The notes: a model not told the origin generated them from the sequence alone. 13,286 nt of DNA from Candidatus Parvarchaeota archaeon (GCA_023380435.1 JAMCRB010000022.1:1-13286); one strand, 5' to 3'. Numbered from the stretch's first letter, positions 1-7,396 are shown. Numbers and translations are program-made.

Positions 1-641
1 GCTATACAAACGTGACAGACGTAAGTTATCTGGGCGAGCTTGAAAAAACCATAGGCAAGAAAATCGAGATACTCGAAAGGCAAAAAGTGGAGGATGAATA
101 CCTGGTAAAACTTGCCTCTGGGTCAAAAGTTTGCCTTCTAATCCCCGGAGACCCGCTTGCTGCGACTACCCACCTGTCTCTGCTGGTTTCCTGCAAGTCC
201 AAAGGAATAAAAACAGATGTTATCCATGCTTCAAGTATATTTTCCGCGGTTGCAGAGATCGGTTTGTCTCTTTACAAGTTTGGGATGACAGTCAGCATCC
301 CTATATACGAGGAAAATTTTGCGCCGGAGAGTTTCTTCGACGGCATAGACGAAAACTTGAAGATGGGACTGCATACCCTCGTCCTTCTGGAGGCCAGAAG
401 CGAGGAAATATTTCTTGGGGTAAAGGATGCGGTTGAGATTCTCAAAAAAATCGAAAATAAAAGAGGAAAAAAGGCGATTGACTGGAGCAAAGTGTTATAT
501 GTCTCCAGGCTTGGCGGCGAAAACTGTAAAATCGGCGTCGCTGAACACGCTCCGAATGACTTGAAACCGCCGGTATCCCTTGTCATTCCAGGTAAACTAA
601 ATAAAGTAGAAGAAGAAACGATAAAAGAGATTATAAAATAA
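1..641 (+). CDS. dphB: Diphthine synthase (partial, N-terminus outside the window)
   Basis: SAM-dependent methyltransferase of the tetrapyrrole-methylase fold. In the family it methylates the modified histidine of elongation factor 2 during diphthamide synthesis in the cytoplasm. The family signature GDPLAATTH is encoded near nt 147-173, followed by HASSIFSAVAEIGLSLYKFG (from about nt 225), which matches the archaeal/eukaryotic Dph5 block. The C-terminal part contains LYVSRLGG and a conserved closing segment. A GTG at nt 12 could be read as a start, but the frame stays open to the edge and the upstream residues Tyr-Thr-Asn fit the usual E-x-YTS segment, so the true start lies upstream. About 212 residues are present against a usual 250-265, so some 35-50 are missing. 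The TAA ends at 641, only 4 nt before the stop of the convergent neighbour. Identity is near certain; only the start is unknown. Confidence 0.93.
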   Translation, partial: YTNVTDVSYLGELEKTIGKKIEILERQKVEDEYLVKLASGSKVCLLIPGDPLAATTHLSLLVSCKSKGIKTDVIHASSIFSAVAEIGLSLYKFGMTVSIPIYEENFAPESFFDGIDENLKMGLHTLVLLEARSEEIFLGVKDAVEILKKIENKRGKKAIDWSKVLYVSRLGGENCKIGVAEHAPNDLKPPVSLVIPGKLNKVEEETIKEIIK

Positions 642-645
642 AGAA

Positions 646-1527
646 TCAATGAACTGTTACAGGTATAGGGGTGGACTCTAGGCAGTACCTATAGCCTGCG
701 CTTACGTTTATATCGGCTCCTGTAGTGTAACCTGCTGATGAGGTGACTGGCTGCGTCTCAATCTGGATAGGAAACGGAGAAAGAAGCTGCGCTGAATTGA
801 AGAGGAGTTCGTATTGGCTCGAACTCAGGTTCACAGAATTGGTTATCTGTGATATCTGGCCTGCAGAATTTGTATAGTAGATTTCCACTCCGTTCTCGGA
901 GATATCGAGCCAGCTTAAACTGCTCAATGAGCCTGTAGTACCAGTCTGGTAAGCGGAGATGTAATAGGTACTGTTAGTAGGGGTTGGCGGTGAGACTATT
1001 GTGTCGCTGAGCCCGTTTACGGCGAGTGAAACAGGTTCCAAAGGTGATGAGGATTCCAATCCTTGTGGAGCCGTGCCGGAAAATTCCGGAGTCTTAAAGG
1101 TTATTGGATAGTTTGTAAATGACACCGTATTAAAGCATGCGAGGAAAACGATGGAGCAGGAGGTAGCGCTGCTCGACGAAAAGTTCCATATCAATGAAGC
1201 TGATGAACCGGGGTATACGTTAAGATACTTTATCGAGGTCGGGATGAAAGGGCAATTGTATGGAGAGATGGAAACGTTTATGGGCTTATTTGAATGGTTG
1301 TGCACTTCTGAGATTACCTGAATGTTCTCCTGCGGATAGATATTCGACAGATTTGTGCTTGAAGAGCCTATAAGGGTTATAGGTACGGTGCTATTGTATA
1401 CTGCTGCTGTAGGCTGGCCTATATGCCCTAAGTACCCTGACTCATAGAGATAGAAAGCCACTACAGCGATTATTATAATTACAACAAGTATACCGACGCC
1501 TGAACTGCTCTGGGCCTTTCCTGACAT
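646..1527 (-). CDS. Single-pass membrane-anchored surface protein, paralog family member A
   Basis: 293-residue protein of unknown function. A short N-terminal leader with one lysine precedes a hydrophobic segment at about residues 10-28; the rest is predicted outside the cell. The ectodomain is rich in Ser, Thr, Asn and Pro, has many N-x-S/T sequons, only about four Lys/Arg, and four cysteines, all outside the membrane. A segment around IQVISEVHNHSNKPINVSI resembles a strand of a CARDB/COG1361-like beta sandwich. The C-terminus has a Tyr-Arg-Tyr-Cys strand (279-282) matching the Y-x-Y strand of the next three upstream proteins. ATG is chosen because it follows the previous gene's TAA by one nucleotide, implying translational coupling. 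It is last in the surface-protein block. A pilin-like or S-layer-associated role is possible but unproven. Confidence 0.8.
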   Translation of the reverse strand: MSGKAQSSSGVGILVVIIIIAVVAFYLYESGYLGHIGQPTAAVYNSTVPITLIGSSSTNLSNIYPQENIQVISEVHNHSNKPINVSISPYNCPFIPTSIKYLNVYPGSSASLIWNFSSSSATSCSIVFLACFNTVSFTNYPITFKTPEFSGTAPQGLESSSPLEPVSLAVNGLSDTIVSPPTPTNSTYYISAYQTGTTGSLSSLSWLDISENGVEIYYTNSAGQISQITNSVNLSSSQYELLFNSAQLLSPFPIQIETQPVTSSAGYTTGADINVSAGYRYCLESTPIPVTVH

Positions 1528-1528
1528 A

Positions 1529-2461
1529 TTATCCGCAGTCTATCGCAGAAGGTGAACTCGCAACGGAAAACAGGTAGTTATAATGCACGTCTATATTTAC
1601 CAGATCTTGGGTCGCACTAGTCGTGTTCCTTGCCACTATCTCTATCGGCAGACCGCTTGTTGAAAGTAGCGGCATTTTAACATTAGGCAGGTTTACAGAA
1701 AGCAATCCGTTACTGGATGGAGTAAGGTAGATTTCCTGGCCATTGTAGAAGATAAACGCCGAAGAGATTCCTGCGTCTGAGCTTGAGTTTGAGATGGAGA
1801 CTATTATATTACTTACAATATCATTCGCTGCCCCCTGTGATATTGATGTATAAGGTTCGCCGTCTGCGTAGGTTGCGTTAGCGAACGAAACTGCGATGTT
1901 GCCCTGCGGGACTGTATCTGGTATCTGAGTAGGTATAGAAAGTGTATTGGCTGAAACCGACATGAATCCTTGTCCGTTATTTTTATATATCGGTACAGGT
2001 CTGAGGTTTTGCGCGGTATCATAAGGATAAGTTATTACTGAAGTCGTGATGTTCTGCCAGAAGGATGGAATCTTGACAGAAAACAAATAATTGAACTGTT
2101 CGGGCCCATTTGTGCAGGTTATGTTGAAGTAAGAAGATGCTATAGACGGCATGTTTGCAGGCATAGTTATTATTCTAGACGGTGTAGATGTATTCGCGTA
2201 TCCAGGGGCGCCAAGAGTCAAGTTTACATTAGCAGTTATAGACTGGTTGAATGGGTTATAAAAGTTGAAAAGAATGTCAGACGACTTGCCCTGGTATATC
2301 TGGCCGGATGGGGCCGTGGATGAAACCGTGAAAACGCTCGGTTTTGACGTGGAAGCTGTGGTGGTTGTGCTTATTCCATGATAGGCTACTAGGACTATGA
2401 CTATAACGACTATCAAAAGCACTAAAATCATTGCTCCTTTGTTTTGACCGTGCGAGCCCAT
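1529..2461 (-). CDS. Single-pass membrane-anchored surface protein, paralog family member B
   Basis: 310-residue protein of unknown function. The leader MGSHGQNKGAM runs into a strongly hydrophobic stretch at about residues 10-27, then a long low-charge Ser/Thr/Asn-rich ectodomain with several N-glycosylation sequons. Strands such as SSDILFNFYNPFNQSITANV resemble the CARDB/COG1361 type of extracellular beta sandwich. There are two cysteines, one mid-protein (NITCTNG) and one as the penultimate residue (Cys309-Gly310), which could pair. The Tyr-Asn-Tyr strand at 294-296 matches the C-terminal strand of its neighbours. A TATA-like sequence about 25 nt before the ATG suggests this gene can start its own leaderless transcript, carrying the 646-1527 gene with it. 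Lys8-Gly9 before the hydrophobic stretch could be a class III (prepilin) cleavage site, a weak suggestion only. Confidence 0.8.
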   Translation of the reverse strand: MGSHGQNKGAMILVLLIVVIVIVLVAYHGISTTTTASTSKPSVFTVSSTAPSGQIYQGKSSDILFNFYNPFNQSITANVNLTLGAPGYANTSTPSRIITMPANMPSIASSYFNITCTNGPEQFNYLFSVKIPSFWQNITTSVITYPYDTAQNLRPVPIYKNNGQGFMSVSANTLSIPTQIPDTVPQGNIAVSFANATYADGEPYTSISQGAANDIVSNIIVSISNSSSDAGISSAFIFYNGQEIYLTPSSNGLLSVNLPNVKMPLLSTSGLPIEIVARNTTSATQDLVNIDVHYNYLFSVASSPSAIDCG

Positions 2462-2482
2462 AATATTTATTCTGGTTCTTTG

Positions 2483-2490
2483 TATTTAAG
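2483..2490 (-). promoter_or_regulatory. TATA-like box before the 2461 start
   Basis: The minus strand reads CTTAAATA here, centred about 25 nt before the ATG at 2461, in the 35-nt gap between two surface-protein genes. That spacing fits an archaeal leaderless transcript. It is a short AT-rich match and could be fortuitous. Confidence 0.45.
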
Positions 2491-2496
2491 CATTTT

Positions 2497-3417
2497 TTAT
2501 GGATAGTAGTACGTTTGCGTGTCCAAAGTTATCGGGAAAGCTCCATCTTCTTCGTAATCATAACCCAAAGATATGTGTGCATAAAACGGAGGAGAGTTAG
2601 GTACGCCGGTTGATGTCAATCCTGATAGCTCTGAGGAGCTCAGGCCTATCGGGAGCTGCATATTCACACTGCCGCTTCCAAGGTCTACAGAGAACGAAAA
2701 GACCGTGGTCCCATTCGGGTATGAATAAACCTTCACACCTGCAGGTAACGAAGTCATGTTTATGAAGGCAGTGTCCATAGAGATATTCATATCAACGTTA
2801 CTTATCGGAATACCATTGCCAACGTTGCTCAGAGTAAGCTCAAGGTATGCATCATTCCCGTAAGCCACTTGCGGCGATAGTGACGTTGCAATTCCAACAG
2901 GCCCGGCCGTGCTGCTGAAAGATTCTGCCGGTCCGGTTTTTCCAGAGCTTATCGTCGATGGCGACAAAAATACAAACGATTGAGTCGCAGACGAAAGATA
3001 TGAAAAGTTTATGAAATAACCAAGATTCTGAGAGTAAGGTATGTTACCATAGTAGCTGGACGGAGGAGCGCTAAGCGAAAAAGACTCGAAAAGCGTCCCG
3101 CCTGCAAAAAGAGATGGTATCTTCACGCATCTTGAGGATGAAGAAGCAAGGGAAAATAGACCTAAATTATCTAAGCACAGATTTATGTTGCTTGCTGAAC
3201 CTCCTGCCAGATTGTTAGAGACGTAAAAATTCACTCCAAAAGTGGATGATGGAGTTACACTGGCAGGAAAGGAGTATATTGCTTCTACGCCCTCTGTGGC
3301 AGGCAATGCAGCCGGGCCCGGAGAATAGCTGAAGTACAGAAAAGCGGCAACGACCGCGATTATCAGTATTAAAGCAACCGCTGCTCCGCCCCCTCCCGCA
3401 CCAATTTTATTCATCAT
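2497..3417 (-). CDS. Single-pass membrane-anchored surface protein, paralog family member C
   Basis: About 306 residues, function unknown. After MMNKIGAGGGG comes a hydrophobic segment at about 11-30, then a Ser/Gly/Tyr-rich ectodomain. Two stretches look like repeated CARDB/COG1361-type beta units: one around FGVNFYVSNNLAGGSASNIN, the other around DAYLELTLSNVGNGIPISNV. The ectodomain has about four Lys/Arg against about sixteen Asp/Glu. Its two cysteines (81 and 97) are close together and could form a disulfide. A Tyr-Asp-Tyr strand at 286-288 followed by FPITLDT is the family's C-terminal signature. An ATG at 3429 would give four more residues and a 10-nt overlap with the upstream gene. The ATG at 3417 is preferred because it sits 2 nt after that gene's TGA, like other coupled starts here; 3414 is also possible. 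Confidence 0.78.
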   Translation of the reverse strand: MMNKIGAGGGGAAVALILIIAVVAAFLYFSYSPGPAALPATEGVEAIYSFPASVTPSSTFGVNFYVSNNLAGGSASNINLCLDNLGLFSLASSSSRCVKIPSLFAGGTLFESFSLSAPPSSYYGNIPYSQNLGYFINFSYLSSATQSFVFLSPSTISSGKTGPAESFSSTAGPVGIATSLSPQVAYGNDAYLELTLSNVGNGIPISNVDMNISMDTAFINMTSLPAGVKVYSYPNGTTVFSFSVDLGSGSVNMQLPIGLSSSELSGLTSTGVPNSPPFYAHISLGYDYEEDGAFPITLDTQTYYYP

Positions 3418-3419
3418 AG

Positions 3420-4814
3420 TCAACCGCATGCCGTCGTTTCATTCTGTACTACAAATGGTAGTGATAATTTGCTCGCATAATTATAATTAACGTATCCAAG
3501 TACAGGGATAGTATTGAAGTGCAGGCCATTTAAAGTCTGCATGGCCGGCAACGTAAACAAAAAGCTGGAGCCCGAACTTAAAAATCTAGGCGATATAGTG
3601 CAATTCCAATACCCGGATGGAAACACGAAGTTCTGCCTTGTAAGACCGGATGAAACGCTGCATGACCACATGCTATTTGCGGTCAATTCGTCAGGATTTG
3701 AGTTCGAAAGATTAGTGCTTATAAACAGAGAAACGGCGTTCAAGCTGTAGCTGCCCGTCCCTATATTATTTATCTGTACGTTTATAGGAACCTGATCGGC
3801 TTTAGTGAGTATCGGCTCTGGGAGGTTTGTTGATAGCTTGAGCTGGATCGGCCCTGCGGTTACGAAGACTACAGACGGCAGTGATGGAATCAGTGGATGT
3901 GATGCTGAAGTAAGCTGGGCGGCTACACTTTGCGACGCGTACTCCAGAGGAAGTATAGAGCCTGCAGTGTAATTAAATGTTGTCAGTCCAAGAAGGAACG
4001 ATCCGTAGGTCGGAAACTTTATAGATGAAGATGGACACTTGAAAGTTGCCGTAAATGAATAGCTCAGCGACTGCGTTGGAAGCTCATTGGTAGTCAATGG
4101 AAAGTCTGTTACTATGGGAGGGGAGGATTGCGAAGTCGCCGGAGGCGTATTAAAGTTGGATAAAAGCGCATCGCATACGGATGTCGCCTGAGTGGAAGTG
4201 CCTCCACAGGATATGTTTTCCAAAACGTTGTTTGAAGTCGAGCTACCTACAGGCACGTTTGCATTGTTAGTTACAAAATAAGAGAAGCTTTGAGTCTCTG
4301 ACGCGCCGGTTAAAGTAAGTGTCTGGCCGGTAGGCGCACTAAGGCCCAGAAATGATGTGAAAGTTGAAGTAACGTTCACTACCTGACTGGGAGGAGTAGT
4401 CGACGCAAGTGGATTGCTTATAAAGCTGATTCCGCTGCTTATACTGGCAGGGATTGAGGCTATTAAGTGCCATACCGTCCCGAGGACGGGAAAATGCAGC
4501 AAAAGGTAAGTATTAGCGGTAGAAACCGTCGGACTTGTAACTATGTAGCCATAGGCTAGAAAAAAGACGACGAGTATTACTATAATTATCGGGATAGCGA
4601 TTTTGAGGGATCTTTTACTCACATTTTGGATTATCTTATTCTTCTTTTTAGCCGCTTTTTTCATCTCCTCAATCTGCATTTTATAGTAGAGGTCCTCGGG
4701 AGTCTTAGCAGCTGGAATTTCTGAAGAAGGCATCTTACTTGTGCCGACGACTTTGGATAAAGGTCTCTTTACATACCCAAGGCCGCTTTTAATTTTGTCT
4801 AGTCTTTTACCCAT
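3420..4814 (-). CDS. Large membrane-anchored surface protein with basic cytoplasmic N-terminus, paralog family member D
   Basis: 464 residues, function unknown. It differs from its paralogs in having a long cytoplasmic part: residues 1-71 carry 19 Lys/Arg and 6 Asp/Glu, with a lysine cluster at 52-60 in a likely helix. The single membrane span is at about 72-91. The remaining ~370 residues are low in charge, Ser/Thr/Pro-rich, and hold all six cysteines. A segment around VPINVQINNIGTGSYSLNAV resembles a CARDB/COG1361 beta unit. The family's C-terminal strand is present as Tyr-Asn-Tyr (444-446) followed by LSLPFVV, and the protein ends Cys-Gly like the 2461 gene product. A good TATA-like box lies 27 nt before the ATG. 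Its stop lies next to or overlaps the next gene, so the two are probably cotranscribed. Antisense open frames in this span are shadows. Confidence 0.8.
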   Translation of the reverse strand: MGKRLDKIKSGLGYVKRPLSKVVGTSKMPSSEIPAAKTPEDLYYKMQIEEMKKAAKKKNKIIQNVSKRSLKIAIPIIIVILVVFFLAYGYIVTSPTVSTANTYLLLHFPVLGTVWHLIASIPASISSGISFISNPLASTTPPSQVVNVTSTFTSFLGLSAPTGQTLTLTGASETQSFSYFVTNNANVPVGSSTSNNVLENISCGGTSTQATSVCDALLSNFNTPPATSQSSPPIVTDFPLTTNELPTQSLSYSFTATFKCPSSSIKFPTYGSFLLGLTTFNYTAGSILPLEYASQSVAAQLTSASHPLIPSLPSVVFVTAGPIQLKLSTNLPEPILTKADQVPINVQINNIGTGSYSLNAVSLFISTNLSNSNPDELTANSMWSCSVSSGLTRQNFVFPSGYWNCTISPRFLSSGSSFLFTLPAMQTLNGLHFNTIPVLGYVNYNYASKLSLPFVVQNETTACG

Positions 4815-4836
4815 ATTGTAAACTAGTCAGTCCTTG

Positions 4837-4846
4837 TTTATAAAAG
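4837..4846 (-). promoter_or_regulatory. TATA-like box before the 4814 start
   Basis: The minus strand reads CTTTTATAAA, centred about 27 nt before the ATG at 4814, in a 32-nt intergenic gap. Sequence and spacing fit an archaeal TATA box driving a leaderless mRNA. Confidence 0.6.
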
Positions 4847-6043
4847 TTAATTAAGTTGGGATATCGAAATATAGCTTGGGACGACCAATCCCGATGAAGA
4901 CACGGTAACGGTCCCTGTGTAGTTTCCGCTGACTTCATCGCCATAAAGAAAATCGTATGGCAGCAGTATCACGTTTTCCCCGGTTTTAAGGCTCGAACCG
5001 GAAATGGTGTAAGAGTCGCCAGATGGGTAAAACTTTAACGTAATGCTTCCGCTGTAAAGTATGTTATTTACATAGAATACTGCCTGATATTGTGTAGTAT
5101 TGGCCCTGATTGTAAATGGAATAGTAGCGTTGCTGTAGGCGATTTGCGGCAGTTCATATACAAGTTCAGAATTCGCAATTTCGTAGTGTACTCCCTTAGA
5201 GGGCACGAAACCCACGTTCAGTGTTACAGGAAGGATTATGGATGAAGTCGTCGGAAGCGCTGATGAGATTATGCTTTCAGGTATTGTCACATTGTCCACT
5301 GTATCATTTCCACTTGATATGCTTGAAACCACCTGATTATCTACAGTTACGTTAAGACTCCCCACGCCTATAGGCGAGTAACTGACGTAATAGTTTCCCA
5401 GACCGCTTAGAGTCAAAACATTGACTTTTGTATTGCCGGCAGCCAGGTTTGAGGTGGACTGTATAAATTGTATCTTTGAAAAAGAAACAGACTGAGAGAA
5501 TGCGAATCCATTCAATGAAACTACAAGGGAAAGACTGTTTTCTCCGTTTGAAACCGCCGGCAGTGCAAGGTATAAAACAGAACCCTTGGACGGCAAAGTC
5601 GAAGAGAATTTGTTTCCATTCAATGAAATCGTAAGCCTTGGACTACCGGAAACGGAAGACGCGTTTACGGCCAGAAAATACTGGTCTGAAGAATTGCCTT
5701 TAAAATTAATTGTATACGAAGAGGACCCAAATATCGATGCTGACAGTGACAGTGATTTGTTAACAAGCGTTTGGTTCTTCTGAAGGTAAGAGACACCAAA
5801 AGTGCCTATTTGATAATCAAAGTACTTGTTAGTGGAAACGCCTCCTATATAGCTTGTAAACGGATAATAGAATGCGCCGTTGGCAACTGGTGTGGTATTT
5901 GATGGAGCCGGGCTGGTGGTGTTTCCTGTTATGAGATTATAAGCTGTCTGAGGCGGTACCATTAACAGGTATATTATCACGAACCCTATCAATGCCAATA
6001 AAAGCATGACTACTGCAGGTATCCTTTCCCTTGCTTCTACCAT
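4847..6043 (-). CDS. Cysteine-free membrane-anchored surface protein with repeated beta units
   Basis: 398 residues, function unknown. A short charged leader (MVEARERIP) is followed by a membrane span at about 10-30 and an ectodomain with many N-x-S/T sequons and no cysteine. Three similar beta units can be discerned: RLTISLNGNKF (136-146), SLNVTVDNQVV (229-239) and AVFYVNNILY (321-330). The first and third are followed by a GEN turn (167-169 and 355-357) inside a hydrophobic strand pair, as in jelly-roll carbohydrate-binding folds. It lacks the C-terminal Y-x-Y strand of the four downstream surface proteins, so it may be a partner rather than a paralog. It is the first gene of the surface block and has the clearest promoter. 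Binding of sugars or of the other surface proteins is speculation. Confidence 0.8.
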   Translation of the reverse strand: MVEARERIPAVVMLLLALIGFVIIYLLMVPPQTAYNLITGNTTSPAPSNTTPVANGAFYYPFTSYIGGVSTNKYFDYQIGTFGVSYLQKNQTLVNKSLSLSASIFGSSSYTINFKGNSSDQYFLAVNASSVSGSPRLTISLNGNKFSSTLPSKGSVLYLALPAVSNGENSLSLVVSLNGFAFSQSVSFSKIQFIQSTSNLAAGNTKVNVLTLSGLGNYYVSYSPIGVGSLNVTVDNQVVSSISSGNDTVDNVTIPESIISSALPTTSSIILPVTLNVGFVPSKGVHYEIANSELVYELPQIAYSNATIPFTIRANTTQYQAVFYVNNILYSGSITLKFYPSGDSYTISGSSLKTGENVILLPYDFLYGDEVSGNYTGTVTVSSSGLVVPSYISISQLN

Positions 6044-6060
6044 ATCATATATTTACTACA

Positions 6061-6076
6061 TTAAAATATATAAACC
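6061..6076 (-). promoter_or_regulatory. BRE/TATA promoter of the surface-protein block
   Basis: The minus strand reads GGTTTATATATTTTAA, centred about 27 nt before the ATG at 6043. The long TATA core fits an archaeal promoter giving a leaderless transcript and is among the two strongest-looking promoters in the window. Confidence 0.65.
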
Positions 6077-6097
6077 TATCTACTTTAATCTAACCTG

Positions 6098-6114
6098 AAA
6101 AAAGCCGTTTTTTT
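6098..6114 (-). terminator. Possible U-tract terminator after the map-fen-DUF357 operon
   Basis: About 26 nt past the DUF357 stop, the minus strand has seven A, then CGGC, then six T. This can form a weak A:T hairpin around a 4-nt loop and gives the oligo-U 3' end used in archaeal intrinsic termination. The same sequence has a T run on the plus strand, so orientation is set only by context. Confidence 0.4.
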
Positions 6115-6129
6115 ATGGTTTTCGGCCGG

Positions 6130-6405
6130 TTATGAAGTGAAATATTCTTTAAGCGTATCGGGAACGGAAAAAAACCCGGCTTTTATCCCTGCGTCTATAT
6201 AACTCCAACTTATAACGATAGCTTCGAAGGATCTCAGAAAATCCTTCTTATCGAAGAAAAAAGACGAGTCTTTATAGTAATTTTCGGCCATGGAAAAGAA
6301 TTCCTTCGCAGTTTCCGAGTCACTTAAATTCTCTATAGACTTGAAAACTTCGTCCATTATCTCTTTTTCTCTCTTAAGGCGCTCTGCCAGCTCTTCCTCA
6401 GCCAT
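6130..6405 (-). CDS. DUF357 family small helical protein
   Basis: 91-residue, mostly helical cytoplasmic protein. It matches the archaeal DUF357 pattern: a charged N-terminal helix, then AENYYKDSSFFFDKKDFLRS and FEAIVISWSYIDAGIKAGFF, corresponding to the family's Y-x-D...F...A-E...W...DA...G signature. DUF357 has no established biochemical role. The start is read at the ATG at 6405, where the reading frame overlaps the end of fen by 8 nt; a TTG at 6411 would add only two residues. The overlap indicates translational coupling, so it probably belongs to the same operon as map and fen. A link to nucleic-acid metabolism rests on this neighbourhood only. Confidence 0.82.
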   Translation of the reverse strand: MAEEELAERLKREKEIMDEVFKSIENLSDSETAKEFFSMAENYYKDSSFFFDKKDFLRSFEAIVISWSYIDAGIKAGFFSVPDTLKEYFTS

Positions 6406-7396
6406 AATCAAACAAAGAACCCTGCTTTATGTCTAATTTTTCAATCGACTGAAGCACCCTGTCTTTTTCGAAACCGTGCTTTTCGCACAGAAAATCAAGC
6501 AAACCTCCTGTATCCAGCTTCTTCTGCTGTGGCAACGAGTCAAGCTTAAGAACATTCGGATGCAGAAAATATCCGAATATATCGTTTATATCATAGTCAG
6601 ACCCGAAATCGTATGATGAAAGGAGAGAGGCTTTATCTTTCTTCTTTACTAGCTGCAGCGCCTTCTTCGGGCCTACGCCATCGACTCCCTTGTTATAGTC
6701 AGTGCCACTGAAAAGCGCGATTAGAATAAGGCCTTCCCTGCTTATCCCGAGTTTATTCAAGCATTCTGAAGTCTCAAACACTTCCGGCATGACTGCGCTG
6801 GATATGCCTTTTCTCAGGACTTTTCTCCTGTTTGTGACGTTCAGGTTGCGGACTACGCGTTTTGCACCAAAAAGAAAGGTATCGTAATCCTGTGATGCAG
6901 CAGCGTAGACAAGCGAATCTTCGCTCAGTTTTGCTGCCTGGGCTTCCCCTTCTGCAGGCGCCTGGATTGTGGATATACCCATCAGATTCAAAAGTTCCTT
7001 TGAGGATTCGACTATGTAATCATCTATCCTCGCTGCTCTTCTTAGATACATCGCCTTCTCTTCGGGAGTGCTAGCGGATTTGGATAGAGCTATCGCTTCC
7101 TCTTTGAGAGTCTTGCGCTCTTCCAGTGTTTTTTTCTTGAATTTCGGGGCGGGGCCGTCAAAAACAAAGACCGGGTTTATTTTATTCGAAAGGAGGTTTA
7201 TTGACCTGTAGAAAAGGCCGTTTAGGTGCGTGGTTATCCTGCCCTCTTTGTCTGTCAGATAGGAACCGTCAGCCATTCTTATAGTCGTAAGGAACTGGAA
7301 TATCCAGTTGAAAGCATCGATTGCTATGGTTTTCCCGGATAACTCAGAAGGCTTGATTTCACGGCCGCTCATTATATCCTTCAATTTCGTTCCCAT
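6398..7396 (-). CDS. fen: Flap endonuclease 1 (FEN1/XPG family)
   Basis: Structure-specific 5' nuclease that removes 5' flaps during Okazaki-fragment maturation and base-excision repair. It is 332 residues, near the archaeal norm of 330-345. The N-terminal XPG domain starts MGTKLKDIM and has Asp27 and VFVFDGPAPKFK with Asp80. The internal domain has APAEGEAQAA (Glu149, Glu151) and ASQDYDTFLFG (Asp170, Asp172). Asp233 in GTDYNKG begins the helix-3-turn-helix segment GVDGVGPKKAL. All expected metal-binding acids are therefore present. The C-terminus, KQGSLFDYG, is a shortened PCNA-interaction peptide with Gln325 and Leu328 but Tyr331-Gly332 instead of two aromatics. The ATG is 1 nt after the map stop, so expression is coupled to map. 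Some antisense open frames here are shadows. Confidence 0.97.
   Translation of the reverse strand: MGTKLKDIMSGREIKPSELSGKTIAIDAFNWIFQFLTTIRMADGSYLTDKEGRITTHLNGLFYRSINLLSNKINPVFVFDGPAPKFKKKTLEERKTLKEEAIALSKSASTPEEKAMYLRRAARIDDYIVESSKELLNLMGISTIQAPAEGEAQAAKLSEDSLVYAAASQDYDTFLFGAKRVVRNLNVTNRRKVLRKGISSAVMPEVFETSECLNKLGISREGLILIALFSGTDYNKGVDGVGPKKALQLVKKKDKASLLSSYDFGSDYDINDIFGYFLHPNVLKLDSLPQQKKLDTGGLLDFLCEKHGFEKDRVLQSIEKLDIKQGSLFDYG

Noticed and set aside
12..14. GTG as the true start of dphB
   Set aside because: The frame continues upstream with residues fitting the family, and the protein would lack the first 35 or more residues of the SAM-binding domain.
272..649. 125-codon minus-strand frame opposite dphB
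   Set aside because: Antisense to conserved diphthine synthase motifs and lacks a promoter or family features.
3514..3750. 78-codon plus-strand open frame inside the 3420-4814 surface gene
   Set aside because: Fully antisense to a convincing membrane protein, no TATA or ribosome site, and no recognisable domain.
5586..5783. Plus-strand frame of acidic composition inside the 4847-6043 gene
   Set aside because: Antisense to the surface protein's first beta unit; no independent evidence of expression.
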